A stretch of 64,000 nt of DNA from Owenia fusiformis. Taxonomy: Eukaryota; Annelida; Polychaeta; Sabellida; Oweniidae. Location: assembly GCA_903813345.2 (NCBI GenBank), contig CAIIXF020000011.1, forward strand, positions 19,763,754-19,827,753, written 5' to 3'. The position numbers and the translations under genes were made by a program. The notes beneath the pieces were generated by a model. The model made no database searches, had not been told where the DNA came from, and was given only the letters and a program-made list of their open reading frames with translations. Below, one piece after another: positions 12,616 through 25,200 of this stretch (position 1 is the first letter of the stretch; every line of letters starts with the position of its first letter).

Positions 12616-14888
12616 CTTTCCCTATTTATCAAGAATAATTCTGTTCGGTGGGATTTGCTTCTCCGTGGAGTTGCTGTTTTCTGTTATTCTTGTAGTCAAG
12701 ACAAGAGAAACTTTGTTACAAAAGCAAGTAATGGATAAATATGAAACTCTGATCATTGATTGGAACTGCTTCCGTTGTCAAAAGGGAGATCTATATTGGA
12801 TGATTTTATAAATGAGCATTACTCAGCTGAAAAATTCCTAAAGTATAAATAGTTATAGGAAGGTTAGATTAGTCTCTGGTTTGCTTGCTTGTAATATGTC
12901 GACCCCCGGTGATTACTGTCCCGCTCTCAATTTACTTTCTAGGGACCTTATTACAATTATTTCCGTATACCTTTATATACTCAATTGGCCAAGTAAGCAC
13001 TACAAATGGGAGTTCTAATCCATAGATGGCCATGCAAAATTCTACTCGTTCAGTCGTTTTAAAAAAACGTGTACCCTAACCCCCCCCCCCTAATATCGCT
13101 CGAGAAAATGTTTTGAAGAAATGTGGTTTTAGGGTATTGATTAGTTTTGTGGAATATTTGTAAGTAAAGCGTGTGTACATGATGGTAAATTTGCCAAGAC
13201 AATAGTTATGCCACTGCATTAAGTAACATTTGACGTTAATGTAGGTTTAGAATATTGATCAATCTTGTCTTGAGGAAATGCAATGATAAAAGTTATAAAA
13301 GAACTTTCAAATTACGAGTGTTAATTTATTGTCTAATAATGGAACTGCAAATTCTCGCAGCTTAGAAAATTACGTTCAAGTATGATGATTTGATGGTTGA
13401 TAGAATAGTTATTCTTGGTGGCATAATTGACGTGTAGTCTTCAGGGACGACACACTATACTCGACTAAACATGTCAATAATGGCGTAAACATGGTGCTGG
13501 TGTAGAAGTATTGATAGCTAAACCTTACTTTATAATTTACAAATACCCCTGGGACTATACGGCTTAGAATTAGAAATAGTCTCCAAACTAATTAAATTGT
13601 AAAGTCCTCCAGTTGATTATTAAAAAACTTTACCATGGTGACTCAACTGATTAAGTTGTTACACTTATAAAATATCTTTCCAAAAATCAATCTCTTTTTG
13701 ACATCGTTTACCAGAATCAAATCAGCCTTGCGCAATAAAAACTCCTAATGCTTTATAAAACTATTGGATGGATAAATCAGAAGGATGGTCAATTAAATAT
13801 ATTGAATATGTTTCAGAAATGACGTTGTGCTGATAAAATACATCACTGATTTTTTGTGTTCTAACATTGAACGCAAGGCAACGAATAAGCAAGCAAGCAT
13901 GCAAGAAAGCAAGCAGGCAAACAAACACACAAATAATGTAATCGATATTGTAAGTTTGCTTTCACAGACATTATATATTACCTTATTTTCATATTATGTA
14001 AGTCCTAATACATGAAAGTAGGAAAATAACAATTTACAAAAAACAACATCAATACCGTTTTTCTGGACACCCTATACATATAAGCCATGTGTGCATATCA
14101 TATCATATCAATAACGTACTGGACGCATTTCTTATGATTTCCTATGAAGACTCGACAGTATTGATAATTCTGAAGAGGTATTATAAGAACATGATGATCA
14201 ACGACCATCAATATTAATAAAACCGATAATAGTAAATTTGCTCAGATGTACAATATACAAATAATACATTATACCTTCTAAACCATATCAATAATGAACT
14301 GAATAGTACAAACACCATATACATGGACATAGTTATAGAACAACTAGGCCAGAATATGATATTCTGTAGCAATATCGAAAGTTAAACTCAAGCCATTGAT
14401 CGCATCCCAAAGGAAATATTTGATCCTTAGCTCGACATAATCGCTAATTGGGAGAAATTAATTGCAAATTCATGACAATCTGAATTCCCCAAAAGTCTCG
14501 TCAAGGCACAAAAACATGAAGCTAGACCATCATTAATAAACTTATTGTTAACATTTGTGGGAAACGTGTATAATCTTTATTTATACGGGTACATTTACAA
14601 TTGGAATAAGACGTCACAAGGTCGATATTTGATACACTTTTAATCCCCCAAGTCTCTTGCATATGCAAGTCCATCAAAGTGTGTTAATTCACTCATAAAA
14701 CTATTCTTAAATTCATAGACTTATTCATGTTATTCATTGTCAGAGTGCTTTCAATATCTTATTAAGAGTATTGCGAGTCATAGGGTAAAGATCAGACCTA
14801 AATTACTTATCAATTACTTTTGTTCAAAATAGAATATCGTCAGCTATAAGTGTGACAACAGGAAATACCAGTGAAAACGTTCATTTAC
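12616..14888. other. Intergenic with simple repeats
   Basis: Contents are a C11 run at 13080-13090, an imperfect AAGC/CAAG microsatellite at ~13880-13935, and a CACCCTATA motif at ~14070 that resembles a mariner-type end. No gene is supported. Confidence 0.45.
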
Positions 14889-14949
14889 GCCTCAGTTACA
14901 TTTGCCCTAAGGCGGGCGTACGGCCGCCGTCCGGTCAAATGTGACTAAG
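14889..14949. repeat. Minimal palindromic MITE relic (ACATTTGCC family)
   Basis: ctcagttacatttgcc at the left pairs with ggtcaaatgtgactaag at the right around a G+C-rich core (ggcgggcgtacggccgccg). The same end sequences bound larger elements at 39334-39490 and 47208-47443. This copy is nearly all terminal repeat with almost no interior, and it abuts the left end of the next element. Confidence 0.5.
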
Positions 14950-17610
14950 CAGTCAAGTCGAGTAACTAAGTCAACATTCGAAAATAAAAATCTCAAAAAT
15001 CGTACATCTTTGATTTCCAAAATAATTTGTGATTTGTTAGCGTTCTCGAAATAAGTATTCGAAATGTTTGAGTTCGCGTCGATAAAAGTACGTTAAGATA
15101 TACCGCTTCTTAAATTCCTTTGGGAACAAGATATTGAATCAAAACATTTTCTTCTTACTTAATCCCTGACACATGACAACGCGTACGAATGTTAAATTAT
15201 TTTGTAAACGTTGTTCTCTACAGGTGCCATTTTTTATAATTATGACGTGCACGGACATGGGGACAATTAGAGAAATACGGCCTAATGTCACCTTTAAATG
15301 TTAATACCCGCCTAAGTAAAAAACCTAAGTATGTGTTTCATATATCATTTTGAAGCTTATTTTATGCGCATTTCAGTGATACTATTTTTGCTCGAAAATT
15401 GATGTGATCTACCATTTTTTTAAAGTTAAAACTGCCCCAACATCGAAAAATACGTTGTAAGACGTAACACTTTACCCTTAACCGGTTTGTTAAAATTAGG
15501 ATACCTTTTGCAATAATAATCAGAATCCAATGAAATTTTCACATTTTGTTCAATTGACCATGTTCATTTATGACGTCATAATTGCGTAGCGGCTACAATT
15601 CGAATTTTCTTATTTGGACGCTTGCTACAATTTTCAAAATTATGTAAGGTTTTTCATCCGAAGGGGACAAGCGATAAGTTTACCTTAATTTGACCTTCTT
15701 ATTTAGGTTTGATTTGAATGAAAAATCAACTGCACAATATTGTCACGGCAAAATTTACAAGACAATAACCGAATTGTTAATTTTGCAAATAATATTAAAA
15801 TAGAGGCTGGTTTTCGAGACTTGAAAAAAATGTGACGCATCGTTTTTTTACCACAAATTCCATACACATCAATTTTCACTAACGCCCCAAGTGGATTTCC
15901 CGACCGTTTTTCAAAATTCAAAATCATTTTAAAAATATTGTCCTCAAGATCTTGCTACCCTGTGAATTTTATCGTGTTTAGATAAGGATAAAGGATTTTA
16001 TTTGGAGGTTGACTAAACTTGACAAAAATGTGACGCTCGTCGTTTTTTACGTTATAATGCTGTTTGCGCCCTATACTGCTCATTGTTTTGTTTTGGTATT
16101 TTGACGCCATAATGTTACCCTAATTGTCCCCAGTTTCGTGCGACGTGTAAATTGAAAAACAAAATTGAACATTTTGCATTTCTAAAAGGATAAGTTTCTT
16201 GGAATACAACTTAACCATTAACGATTTAAGTCATTAATAATATTTTCCTTAGTGATCCCATGCTAAATAGACAGTAACTGGGTCAATGTTTTATGTTTAA
16301 CCTTGTTTTCATGACTTTTAAACATGAGTCGACAATATGTAGGAAATTTCAATTCCAAATGTAAGCGTGTCAACTCCTGTTTTTGCACAATATTTAGCCT
16401 TTTATAATGATAGATCGCCAAAATCTGCATGTATCTCTCAATGAGGCGATATGTTTACTCATTTTATAGATAGCTATAAGCTATAAACTCAAAAAAATCA
16501 AACCACCGCTATTATTTTGATTCCACAAGACGAAATTTCCACTCCCGGGGAGCACTTTGGTAACACTTTGAAGGAGGATTCTTGAAAAATCGTTCGAATT
16601 TGCACAAAAGGTTTCATGCAATTTCATTGCTTTGTTGAAGCCTCGACTAATATCATACTCAAATCCGATACCATAATTATAAATTAAAATGAAACATTAA
16701 ACTCACCAGGTTATATGATAAACCGTTTCGAGAATTGATGATTTGAGTTAACTGTGGATATATTATATAAATGTAAGTCGGCATGTATACGACAGTTAAT
16801 GTACACACATGATGTATGTATCAACGAGTGACTTAAAAATCAATTCGTGACTATCATATTTGGCTTTCAAAAATTAAGTTGGAAGTTACAGTGGTAGGAG
16901 ATTAACGAAAACGTCAATCACATCCAAATATCCGAACGACGTCAAATATTAACAATACACTCTTCATGCATCTCGAACAAGGCAAGGTTCTGTGATCCAG
17001 CAATGTGCATTCCGAAGGAAAAAATTCACAAACATCAACAAGTTTAATTGAGTAGGAGATTACATTCGAAATCATAACTTTCAAAATATTTGTTTTAACC
17101 AAGAATTGTAAGAACTTGAAACATGTTGTTAGTTTTCCAAACCGCATATCCTCATTTACATTCTTTGACAAGGATGGATTCATTTGAAAACATGGATTTT
17201 CTTGATTATTCTTCAAAACTACCCTTGAAATATAAGTATGTAAGATATTGTAGTGTTAATTGACACGCATTTGTTTGCTCCATATAATGTAAAATAAATG
17301 CACTACCAAGTTCATTCTGTATGTAAACAAGAAAAATACATTTATGGTAGGTTCACAATGAAAAATGACAAATAACATACGTCTTTTGAAGTAGGGGTAT
17401 ACAGGAACATAGTGGAAATTCAGAAATTTAGGCCATATCCCAAAGACTGCTTCACCAAAATGTAACAGAACATCAAATTTATCATTTACACGTTTGCTGA
17501 TAGATTTAGTGAAAATAATTAACCTGAGGTTTACTTCAATTGTGGCACCATTCTTCGTAAATATTGATGAACATACGAATATCGAATGTTGACTAAGTTA
17601 CTTGACTTGC
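14950..17610. mobile_element. TIR element E1 (CAGTCAAG ends)
   Basis: The left end cagtcaagtcgagtaact is followed by aagtcaacattcg. The right end is cgaatgttgactaagttact followed by tgactt, its inverted partner, giving ~30-bp terminal repeats. A related element with the same ends lies at 19454-21069. Interior segments (16950-17600) align with E2 at roughly 85-90%. A 905-bp MITE (15243-16147) is nested inside. The minus-strand ORF at 16914-17216 has a diverged counterpart in E2, but amino-acid differences are about twice the nucleotide rate, so it looks neutral rather than coding. Confidence 0.6.
15243..16147. mobile_element. 905-bp TA-flanked MITE, copy 1
   Basis: This is bounded by TA on both sides (15241-15242 and 16148-16149). 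The ends are tgacgtgcacggacatgg followed by ggacaatta, and the inverse taattgtccccagtttcg followed by tgcgacgtg. A second copy at 48520-49423 is colinear over its whole length at about 85%. The TA target and TIRs suggest a Tc1/mariner-mobilised non-autonomous element. The short minus-strand frame at 15703-15927 is not maintained in copy 2. Confidence 0.8.
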
Positions 17611-18334
17611 ACCTTAAGACATTAGTTATCAAACGATCAAACATATTTTTAGTAAATGATAGAATATTATTTCAATTGCTAATATTCAAGTCTGTTTAAA
17701 ATGAAGTTAAAGATAACCCTTGGATTAGAAACTACATGTATACTTTGTGCATGTGATTGCTTCCCATATGATAGTTAAAAGTAATGGATGAGTAATTTAT
17801 ATGAATATCATGTGCAAAAGTACCACAGGGTATTTTTTTGCTGAATTGATTGCTACCGTTCAGTCAGGTTCAGTAACTAAAATCAACATTCGAAAATAAA
17901 AATCTCAAAAATCTTTGATATCCAAAATAATTTGTGAGGTGGTTATTATGATGATAATACACATTTTAACGTATTAATTTTGAGTACATCTTGAACTCTT
18001 AACAATACACTTTTCGTGCATCTCGAACAAGGGAAGGTTCTCTGATCCAGCAATGTGTATTCCAGAAGAAAAACTTCACAAATATCAACAATTTTCATCG
18101 AGTAGGAGATTACATTCGAAATTACAACTTTCAAAATATTTGCTTCAACCAAGAATTGTAAGAACTTGAAATATGTTGTTAGTTTTTCAAACCGCATATC
18201 CCCATTCACGTTCTCTGACAAGGATTATCCATTTGAAACATGGATTTCATAGGTATGATTTTGAGGAATATCACTTTTTTACGTGGTGATATTGATATCT
18301 GCACGAGAGAGCGAAGCGAACGAGTGTATATATC

Positions 18335-18604
18335 ATTATCCTACACTTAGTGTACTAAAAGTATAATAACATTAGAAAATAAATTTGATATTTATTGGCA
18401 AAATGAATATCCGGAGGATATCGTAACGATATACTCCGGGCGGAGGATATCGTGACGATATACTCCGGAAAACCCAATATGCGGAGGATATTGTGACGAT
18501 ATACTCCGCTTGTTGATTTCCCGCCAAATTGACTCTATTTGGCATGGAATTCATTTTGCAATGATATTATACATTTAGTACACTCCTTGTAAGTGTAGGA
18601 TAAT
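18335..18604. mobile_element. ATTATCCTACACTTA MITE, copy 1
   Basis: The ends attatcctacactta and taagtgtaggataat are inverted repeats. The interior holds three consecutive small hairpins of the form cGGAGgATATcgt-acgATATaCTCCg (18413-18510). It recurs at 19928-20197 (inside duplication unit B) and, in the opposite orientation and slightly shorter, at 20400-20638. It is inserted between two hairpin-type repeats. Confidence 0.75.
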
Positions 18605-18610
18605 AAGAAC

Positions 18611-18745
18611 ATCCTATGTTTTTTTTCAGAATATCATTTTAATCTACTCGGTGATATTGATATATGCACTCGTTCGCTTCGCTCTCTCGTGCAGATATCA
18701 ATATCACCTCGTAGATTAAAATGATATTCCTCAAAATCATAGGAT
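18611..18745. repeat. 135-bp palindrome with TCGCTTCGCTC loop
   Basis: Arms atcctatg...gatattgatat and atatcaatatcac...cataggat pair over nearly 60 bases each side around the loop ctcgttcgcttcgctctctc. A sister copy lies at 20204-20338 in duplication unit B, and related hairpins with the same arm logic and loop lie at 58817-58956 and 59621-59754. It is non-coding. Confidence 0.8.
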
Positions 18746-18871
18746 ATCCTATAAATATCACCTAGTAGATTAAAATTATATTCTAAAAAAGTCATAGGAT
18801 GTTCACATTATCCTACGCTTACTAGTAGTGCACTAAGTGTATAATATCAGTGAAAAATAAATGTCATGTAA

Positions 18872-20464
18872 TCCATATAATGTAAAATAAATGCACTACC
18901 AAGTTCATTCTGTATGTAAACAAGAAAAATACATTTATGGTAGGTTCACAATGAAAAATGACAAATAACATACGTCTTTTGAAGTAGGGGTATACAGGAA
19001 CATAGTGGAAATTCAGAAATTTAGGCCATATCCCAAAGACTGCTTCACCAAAATGTAACAGAACATCAAATTTATCATTTACACGTTTGCTGATAGATTT
19101 AGTGAAAATAATTAACCTGAGGTTTACTTCAATTGTGGCACCATTCTTCGTAAATATTGATGAACATACGAATATCGAATGTTGACTAAGTTACTTGACT
19201 TGCACCTTAAGACATTAGTTATCAAACGATCAAACATATTTTTAGTAAATGATAGAATATTATTTCAATTGCTAATATTCAAGTCTGTTTAAAATGAAGT
19301 TAAAGATAACCCTTGGATTAGAAACTACATGTATACTTTGTGCATGTGATTGCTTCCCATATGATAGTTAAAAGTAATGGATGAGTAATTTATATGAATA
19401 TCATGTGCAAAAGTACCACAGGGTATTTTTTTGCTGAATTGATTGCTACCGTTCAGTCAGGTTCAGTAACTAAAATCAACATTCGAAAATAAAAATCTCA
19501 AAAATCTTTGATATCCAAAATAATTTGTGAGGTGGTTATTATGATGATAATACACATTTTAACGTATTAATTTTGAGTACATCTTGAACTCTTAACAATA
19601 CACTTTTCGTGCATCTCGAACAAGGGAAGGTTCTCTGATCCAGCAATGTGTATTCCAGAAGAAAAACTTCACAAATATCAACAATTTTCATCGAGTAGGA
19701 GATTACATTCGAAATTACAACTTTCAAAATATTTGCTTCAACCAAGAATTGTAAGAACTTGAAATATGTTGTTAGTTTTTCAAACCGCATATCCCCATTC
19801 ACGTTCTCTGACAAGGATTATCCATTTGAAACATGGATTTCATAGGTATGATTTTGAGGAATATCACTTTTTTACGTGGTGATATTGATATCTGCACGAG
19901 AGAGCGAAGCGAACGAGTGTATATATCATTATCCTACACTTAGTGTACTAAAAGTATAATAACATTAGAAAATAAATTTGATATTTATTGGCAAAATGAA
20001 TATCCGGAGGATATCGTAACGATATACTCCGGGCGGAGGATATCGTGACGATATACTCCGGAAAACCCAATATGCGGAGGATATTGTGACGATATACTCC
20101 GCTTGTTGATTTCCCGCCAAATTGACTCTATTTGGCATGGAATTCATTTTGCAATGATATTATACATTTAGTACACTCCTTGTAAGTGTAGGATAATAAG
20201 AACATCCTATGTTTTTTTTCAGAATATCATTTTAATCTACTCGGTGATATTGATATATGCACTCGTTCGCTTCGCTCTCTCGTGCAGATATCAATATCAC
20301 CTCGTAGATTAAAATGATATTCCTCAAAATCATAGGATATCCTATAAATATCACCTAGTAGATTAAAATTATATTCTAAAAAAGTCATAGGATGTTCACA
20401 TTATCCTACGCTTACTAGTAGTGCACTAAGTGTATAATATCAGTGAAAAATAAATGTCATGTAA
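18872..20464. repeat. 1,593-bp tandem duplication, unit B
   Basis: This is the second unit of the duplication. It restores the intact left part of element E2 (from 19454) and is followed by unique E2 sequence. The boundary at 18871/18872 joins MITE interior directly to E1 right-end sequence, so the breakpoint is clear. Confidence 0.9.
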
Positions 20465-21069
20465 AATAGTTCAATTTGGCGGGAAATCAACAAGCGAAGT
20501 ATATCGCCACAATATCCTCCGCATATTGGTTTTCTGGAGTATATCGTGGCGATATCCTCCGGTTGTTCATTTTGACAGTAGATATCAAATTCATTTTTTT
20601 AATGTTATTATTTAGTAATTGATTAAGTGTAGGATAATCTTGATTGTTTTTCAATACTACCCTTGAAATATAAGTATGTAGAATATTACAGTGTAAATTG
20701 ACACTAATTTGTTTGCTTCATATCATGGAAAAATAAATGCAGTACCATCTCTCAATATTCGTAAATAGAAAGTTCATTGTTTATTATTTAAACAAGAAAA
20801 ATACATTTATTGTTGGTTCATGATAAATAAATGACAAATAACATACATCTTTTGATGTAGGGGTATACAGGGACATAGGGAAAATTCAGGCCATATCCTC
20901 AAGATTGCTTCACCAATATGTAACAGAATATCAAAATTATCATTTACACGTTTGCTGTTAGGTATATTGAAAATAATAAACCAGAAGTTTACTTCAATTG
21001 TGGCACCATTCTAAGTAATATTTATCACATACGAATTTCAAATGTTGACTTAGTTACTGAACCTGACTG
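19454..21069. mobile_element. TIR element E2 (CAGTCAGG ends) with nested MITEs
   Basis: The left end is cagtcaggttcagtaact and the right end is agttactgaacctgactg, its near-perfect inverse. The interior aligns with E1, but two ATTATCCTAC-type MITEs and a 135-bp palindrome are inserted into it. A left-hand fragment of the same element (17861-18871) is cut by the tandem duplication. No transposase frame is visible, so E2 is non-autonomous. Confidence 0.65.
20400..20638. mobile_element. ATTATCCTAC MITE, inverted copy
   Basis: attatcctacgctta at the left and taagtgtaggataat at the right. The interior ggcgggaaatcaacaagcg is the inverse of the segment inside copy 1 (18520-18540). It contains two of the GGAG/CTCC hairpins. 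It is intact here and truncated at 18807-18871 by the tandem duplication. Confidence 0.7.
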
Positions 21070-22281
21070 CGTTGTGTGTTTTTGTGACACGTTTTTGCAT
21101 GATTGCATAAGCACATACTGTTAGTTTATATTATAGTTAAACTATAATGTAATACTTAATGAAAGGGGCCATTTTATTTGTTCAACCCTCGTACAGACCA
21201 CACTTCTTATTCATGTCAATAATATATGTAATAAATCTGCTGTTTTACTTGAAAACACAGTCTTATTCCCTAAAATCTCATCAATATACTGGACACGTAA
21301 GTGCAAATATGGATTAATTAATGAAAATTGTTTTATTCATGACAAAGCAGCTATTATTTGAGATTGAGTGGAGTAATAAGACACGACTCACGATGCAAGA
21401 ACAAAACTGATTGGAGAAACTACAAATGCCAAGGTCGACGATAGAATCACCTGTGAGAAATCAACTCGGATTACAAACGACGCTATTACTGATAGAACAA
21501 TGGAGTCCGGACAATAGTGATATCGATGCCATACTCACTCAAAATACTTTAATACCACTGGAAGTCTATATTTTGTTGCGGAATCGGTAATAAAATCTTT
21601 GTGAAACACTTGATTAAAGTGTAGCTTTGTATTTGTTATTAGCACTATAAGGGATATTATCACTCCTGAGGGAAATCATCATCAGTTTATTTCAACGTGT
21701 TGTGCCATATTTGCGCATGCACATTTTATCGTTTATACAGGAAGTGATTGCCATTAAATGAATGAATGAGGGCAGAGACCGAGGCAAAGGTTCATTAAAT
21801 CATTGACCATTCATTGTGACATGGGCTTTAAATCCTTTTCATCCAAAGCAAAATATTTTGTACAATGTCACTAAAAGAATTGAATTCAACGAGGAACTTT
21901 TGCAGTTGTTTTTGCAAGATCAACGTTTTCACCTGCATCAGCACCTTGTTAGCTAACAATATCAGAATATAAGAGGCCAACGTTTCTCTTAATTCCGTTG
22001 GTTAGCTCATGCTTTTGAATCTAAGATATTTATCCATATACTATTGCACAGTTTTCCCTAGATTGCTTATTTTGACGTTTGATAATCATATTTTCACTTC
22101 CTCGCACATAAACTAATTGTCATTCTCAGACTGTGAGTGTTCAAGTCATAAATACTGAGACAAGAGAGTACCATGCGTGACATAAATTTATTTTCTCGAA
22201 AACAAGTTGAATCCTTGTGTTTTTTGTTGTTTTCAGATGTTGCAGATTCCCCAGTGGTCTCGCAGTTAACGACGTTCAACA
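21070..22281. other. Upstream region of the CUB receptor gene
   Basis: No repeats or genes are recognised. Just before the start codon, tttgttgttttcag at ~22236 is a good splice acceptor, so the coding start probably sits in a second, partly untranslated exon, with the promoter further upstream. A short upstream ORF (atgttgcag...taa, ~22237-22269) precedes the chosen start. Confidence 0.4.
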
Positions 22282-25200
22282 ATGATGTACATATTAGTCG
22301 TATGGTGTAGCTTTATGGTTTATGTTGCAAATGGTAAGTAAAATATGAGATTTTGAGCTGCGTTAATTGTTTTTTTTATCAATATCCCATTTTGCAACAG
22401 TCCACTTATATGCAAATGCAACAGTATAGATTATTAAAGACATAAAAGGGTTTCATTTATGATTTTGGATTTTGAAAACTTTTTTCTGGAGACTTTCAAA
22501 ACACATACTCACGCGTGATAGTATAAAAGTATTTATCAGTTTGCTATGTTCAAAATTATCAAAGGGATTCCCATTTAATTGGATACGTGTTTTCCCCTCT
22601 ACAGCGGCTATTGATAAAAAAACAGTTCTATTAGGTCAATTCAAGAACTAGGTAACCAAAAACTATAATTCAAAGAAAGAAACTGTGTTTATCGCTCAAG
22701 GTGAAGAGGTTTGTTAACAATTGAGAAAAGACACAATTTACGAATTACTTAATTTGTGGAAAATGTGCAAATTACTATAATATCTGATGCCATGGATGGA
22801 TATACTTTAATTGATCTTGAATGTCTGACGTTTTGAAAATCACACACACGCAAATTGTTAAGTTATTTATTCTACTAATTAACGTTTGTAATCGAATGAA
22901 GAATAATATCAGAAAAATTAAGTACGTGACCAAAGCGTTTACGAAAGGCAAATATGGGAAGTGTAGGATCTAGATGGACGTAATCCATGGACAGACGGTT
23001 TCTGTTATAATATAGGCCTACAGGGTGTCCCGAAAGAAATGTATGGTAACAAATTTTTTTGTCACATCTTGCATTATTGTATCAACAAATATTTATTATC
23101 CGACTGTGAAACTTCTTGTTTTTAACGTCGACATATATTGCAATGTCTCGATCCATTACGTACTGCAAAGTCCTATGCATGTATGGTTTACAGATTTTGA
23201 ATGCAACAATGGTTTAAGGAAGGGGTCATGAGACACTGCTTTTTTGCGTCATTGATCATCTATATAGTAATTGTTGATTTTTTCTTATGTTCCTGATTGC
23301 ATCGTTCAGATTTTCTACTGAGTTGACTTCGTTGTATTTCCAGATAGTTTTTTATAGGTTTGGATTTGGTTACTCCAATCTTGATTTGTGCAGTGATTGT
23401 ACAGTGATCATCGATATAGTAATTGTTGATTGTTTTCTTGGAACTGTGTTTTCGGATCTGTTTCATTTCATTCACCGTGCATGAATAATTGTGAATCTAC
23501 TTACACGATAACATATTTGCTATACAGCAAGCAAAAATTAAAGCTATCGTTCCAGGTATGGTATACAATAAATATACATTTGCTTTAATACGTATTCCTT
23601 TCTTCATGAAACATTGATGCTTTTTCCCTATCACCCAAAGCACCAAAGAGCAGAGGAATAAATTGGTTGATTCAAATGCGCAACATTAATGTCATCGGTC
23701 ACTGCCAATAAAAGTAACTTTAAATTGCAACTCTAGGTTTAAATGTATAGACCACAAGTCATTAATTTGGCAAAGGTGGCTTCAATTAAGGATAGATATT
23801 ATTACAATAAGTGAAAATTCTGGCATTCATCAGAGAGTTTACAAAACTGATTTGACGAAAATAACACTTTAAAATACTGTTGACATTGATACTTGTTTTG
23901 CCCCATGGGAACATCAAAAACAGTTTTTGCAAAGATTCATTAGGACACAAGTATAAAATGGAAGAAAAACTGCACAAAACCAATTGCGCAATTCTAGCAC
24001 TAGGCAAAAATCAATTCTAGATTGTATACTTTAATTACTATGCTAAATGAATGCTCATTTTGAAATCACGTGGGAAATGTGGGAAATGTTCAAAGTCAAT
24101 AGTAATTGTCTACCAGAAACATTTCATTTTGAATCGTGTCTCTTTCTATTTAGTTCCTCAAGTGGTGGAAACTTTTGAGAAATGAATTTCGAGTTTCGTA
24201 CGTGTTAACATTTCAGAATGACTTATACATACTTCTCCCTTATCATCTGTGTCAAGATCTTACACATTTGGGATTTATTGTTGTCTACTTAGATCCAGTT
24301 TTCAAAAGTTGCGAAGTGACATTGTAAAGAACACTGTCAAATACGAGAATCCTAAGGGAATGTGAAAAGTAATGGCTATAGAAGGGAACCCTCGGGAGCA
24401 CCGCAATTAAAGCTTCAAACATCAAATGCTTTTTCGTGATTAGACTTCAGAAATAATCTGGTCGCAATTGTCAATTCAAGTAATTGTGATTATTCTCTAC
24501 GGGGATAGACCGATTTGGTCATTCTTTTTCGTAGATTAGGATGTATCGTTGACTTATAAATTGCTTTAGTCGTTCTGAACGCAACACGAAACCCTGATAT
24601 AAGAAATATGTCAATTTTTCGACATTTTATTACAATGTTTCATTATACAGGAAAAATGTATTTGAAAATAGTATGGAATTCAAAAATGTCTAAAGCAGGC
24701 AGGTGTCAATGCAACCGATGCCACATGTTCAGTTGTTGATCAATTGAAATAGCTTCAGCATTTAGATTTTGATTGTGATAATAGTTTCTAAAAGCTGGAC
24801 AGGTTTTTTGATGTAGTTTTTGTGAGTTAGCTCATAGTTTTCGGTATTGGGAGTTTGTATTCCTCATAAATGGTTACGTTTTTTTGCTGCATACAACTTA
24901 AACTGACAAAGGACAAGGTGCAATTATTGGCAAATATCCCTATGGTCAAAATGAATCATTCGTAGGTGTAACATGAAGAATAAAATGTCATATAATACTT
25001 TGGAAAATATTAAAGTGCTCGGACACACATAAGCTGAGATAGGGATCATTTCGTTCAGTAAGGTTGTATTGACTTACATGGGGCTGTGCACCATTGACTT
25101 AACATGAGGATATCAGCAGATCCCAATAGAGGCCATTGGTTTCCATTGATTATCACAGAAATACCAAAAATACACTATGACCTGAATCGATTGCAAACTT

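Larger units (their letters stand above)
17279..18871. repeat. 1,593-bp tandem duplication, unit A
   Basis: Every segment compared is identical to 18872-20464 at an offset of exactly 1,593. The unit starts in the right part of element E1, crosses the E1-E2 spacer, and ends inside a MITE (18805-18871), which it truncates. No sequence difference was seen between units, so the event is very recent, under gene conversion, or an assembly artefact. Confidence 0.9.

Noticed and set aside
17946-18221. 91-codon minus-strand ORF repeated at 19539-19814 and in diverged form at 16914-17216
   Set aside because: Repetition comes from the tandem duplication and the E1/E2 element. The diverged copy changes amino acids faster than expected for a protein under selection.
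18413-18510. Possible CRISPR-like array (three GGAGGATAT...ATACTCC units)
   Set aside because: The units are small hairpins inside a MITE, without spacers of regular length. This is an animal genome.
23030-23480. CAGGGTGTCCCGAAAG at ~23021 and opposed short ORFs at 23260-23484 as a transposon
   Set aside because: Only one end is visible and no inverted partner was found within a reasonable distance. The opposed ORFs show no transposase motif.
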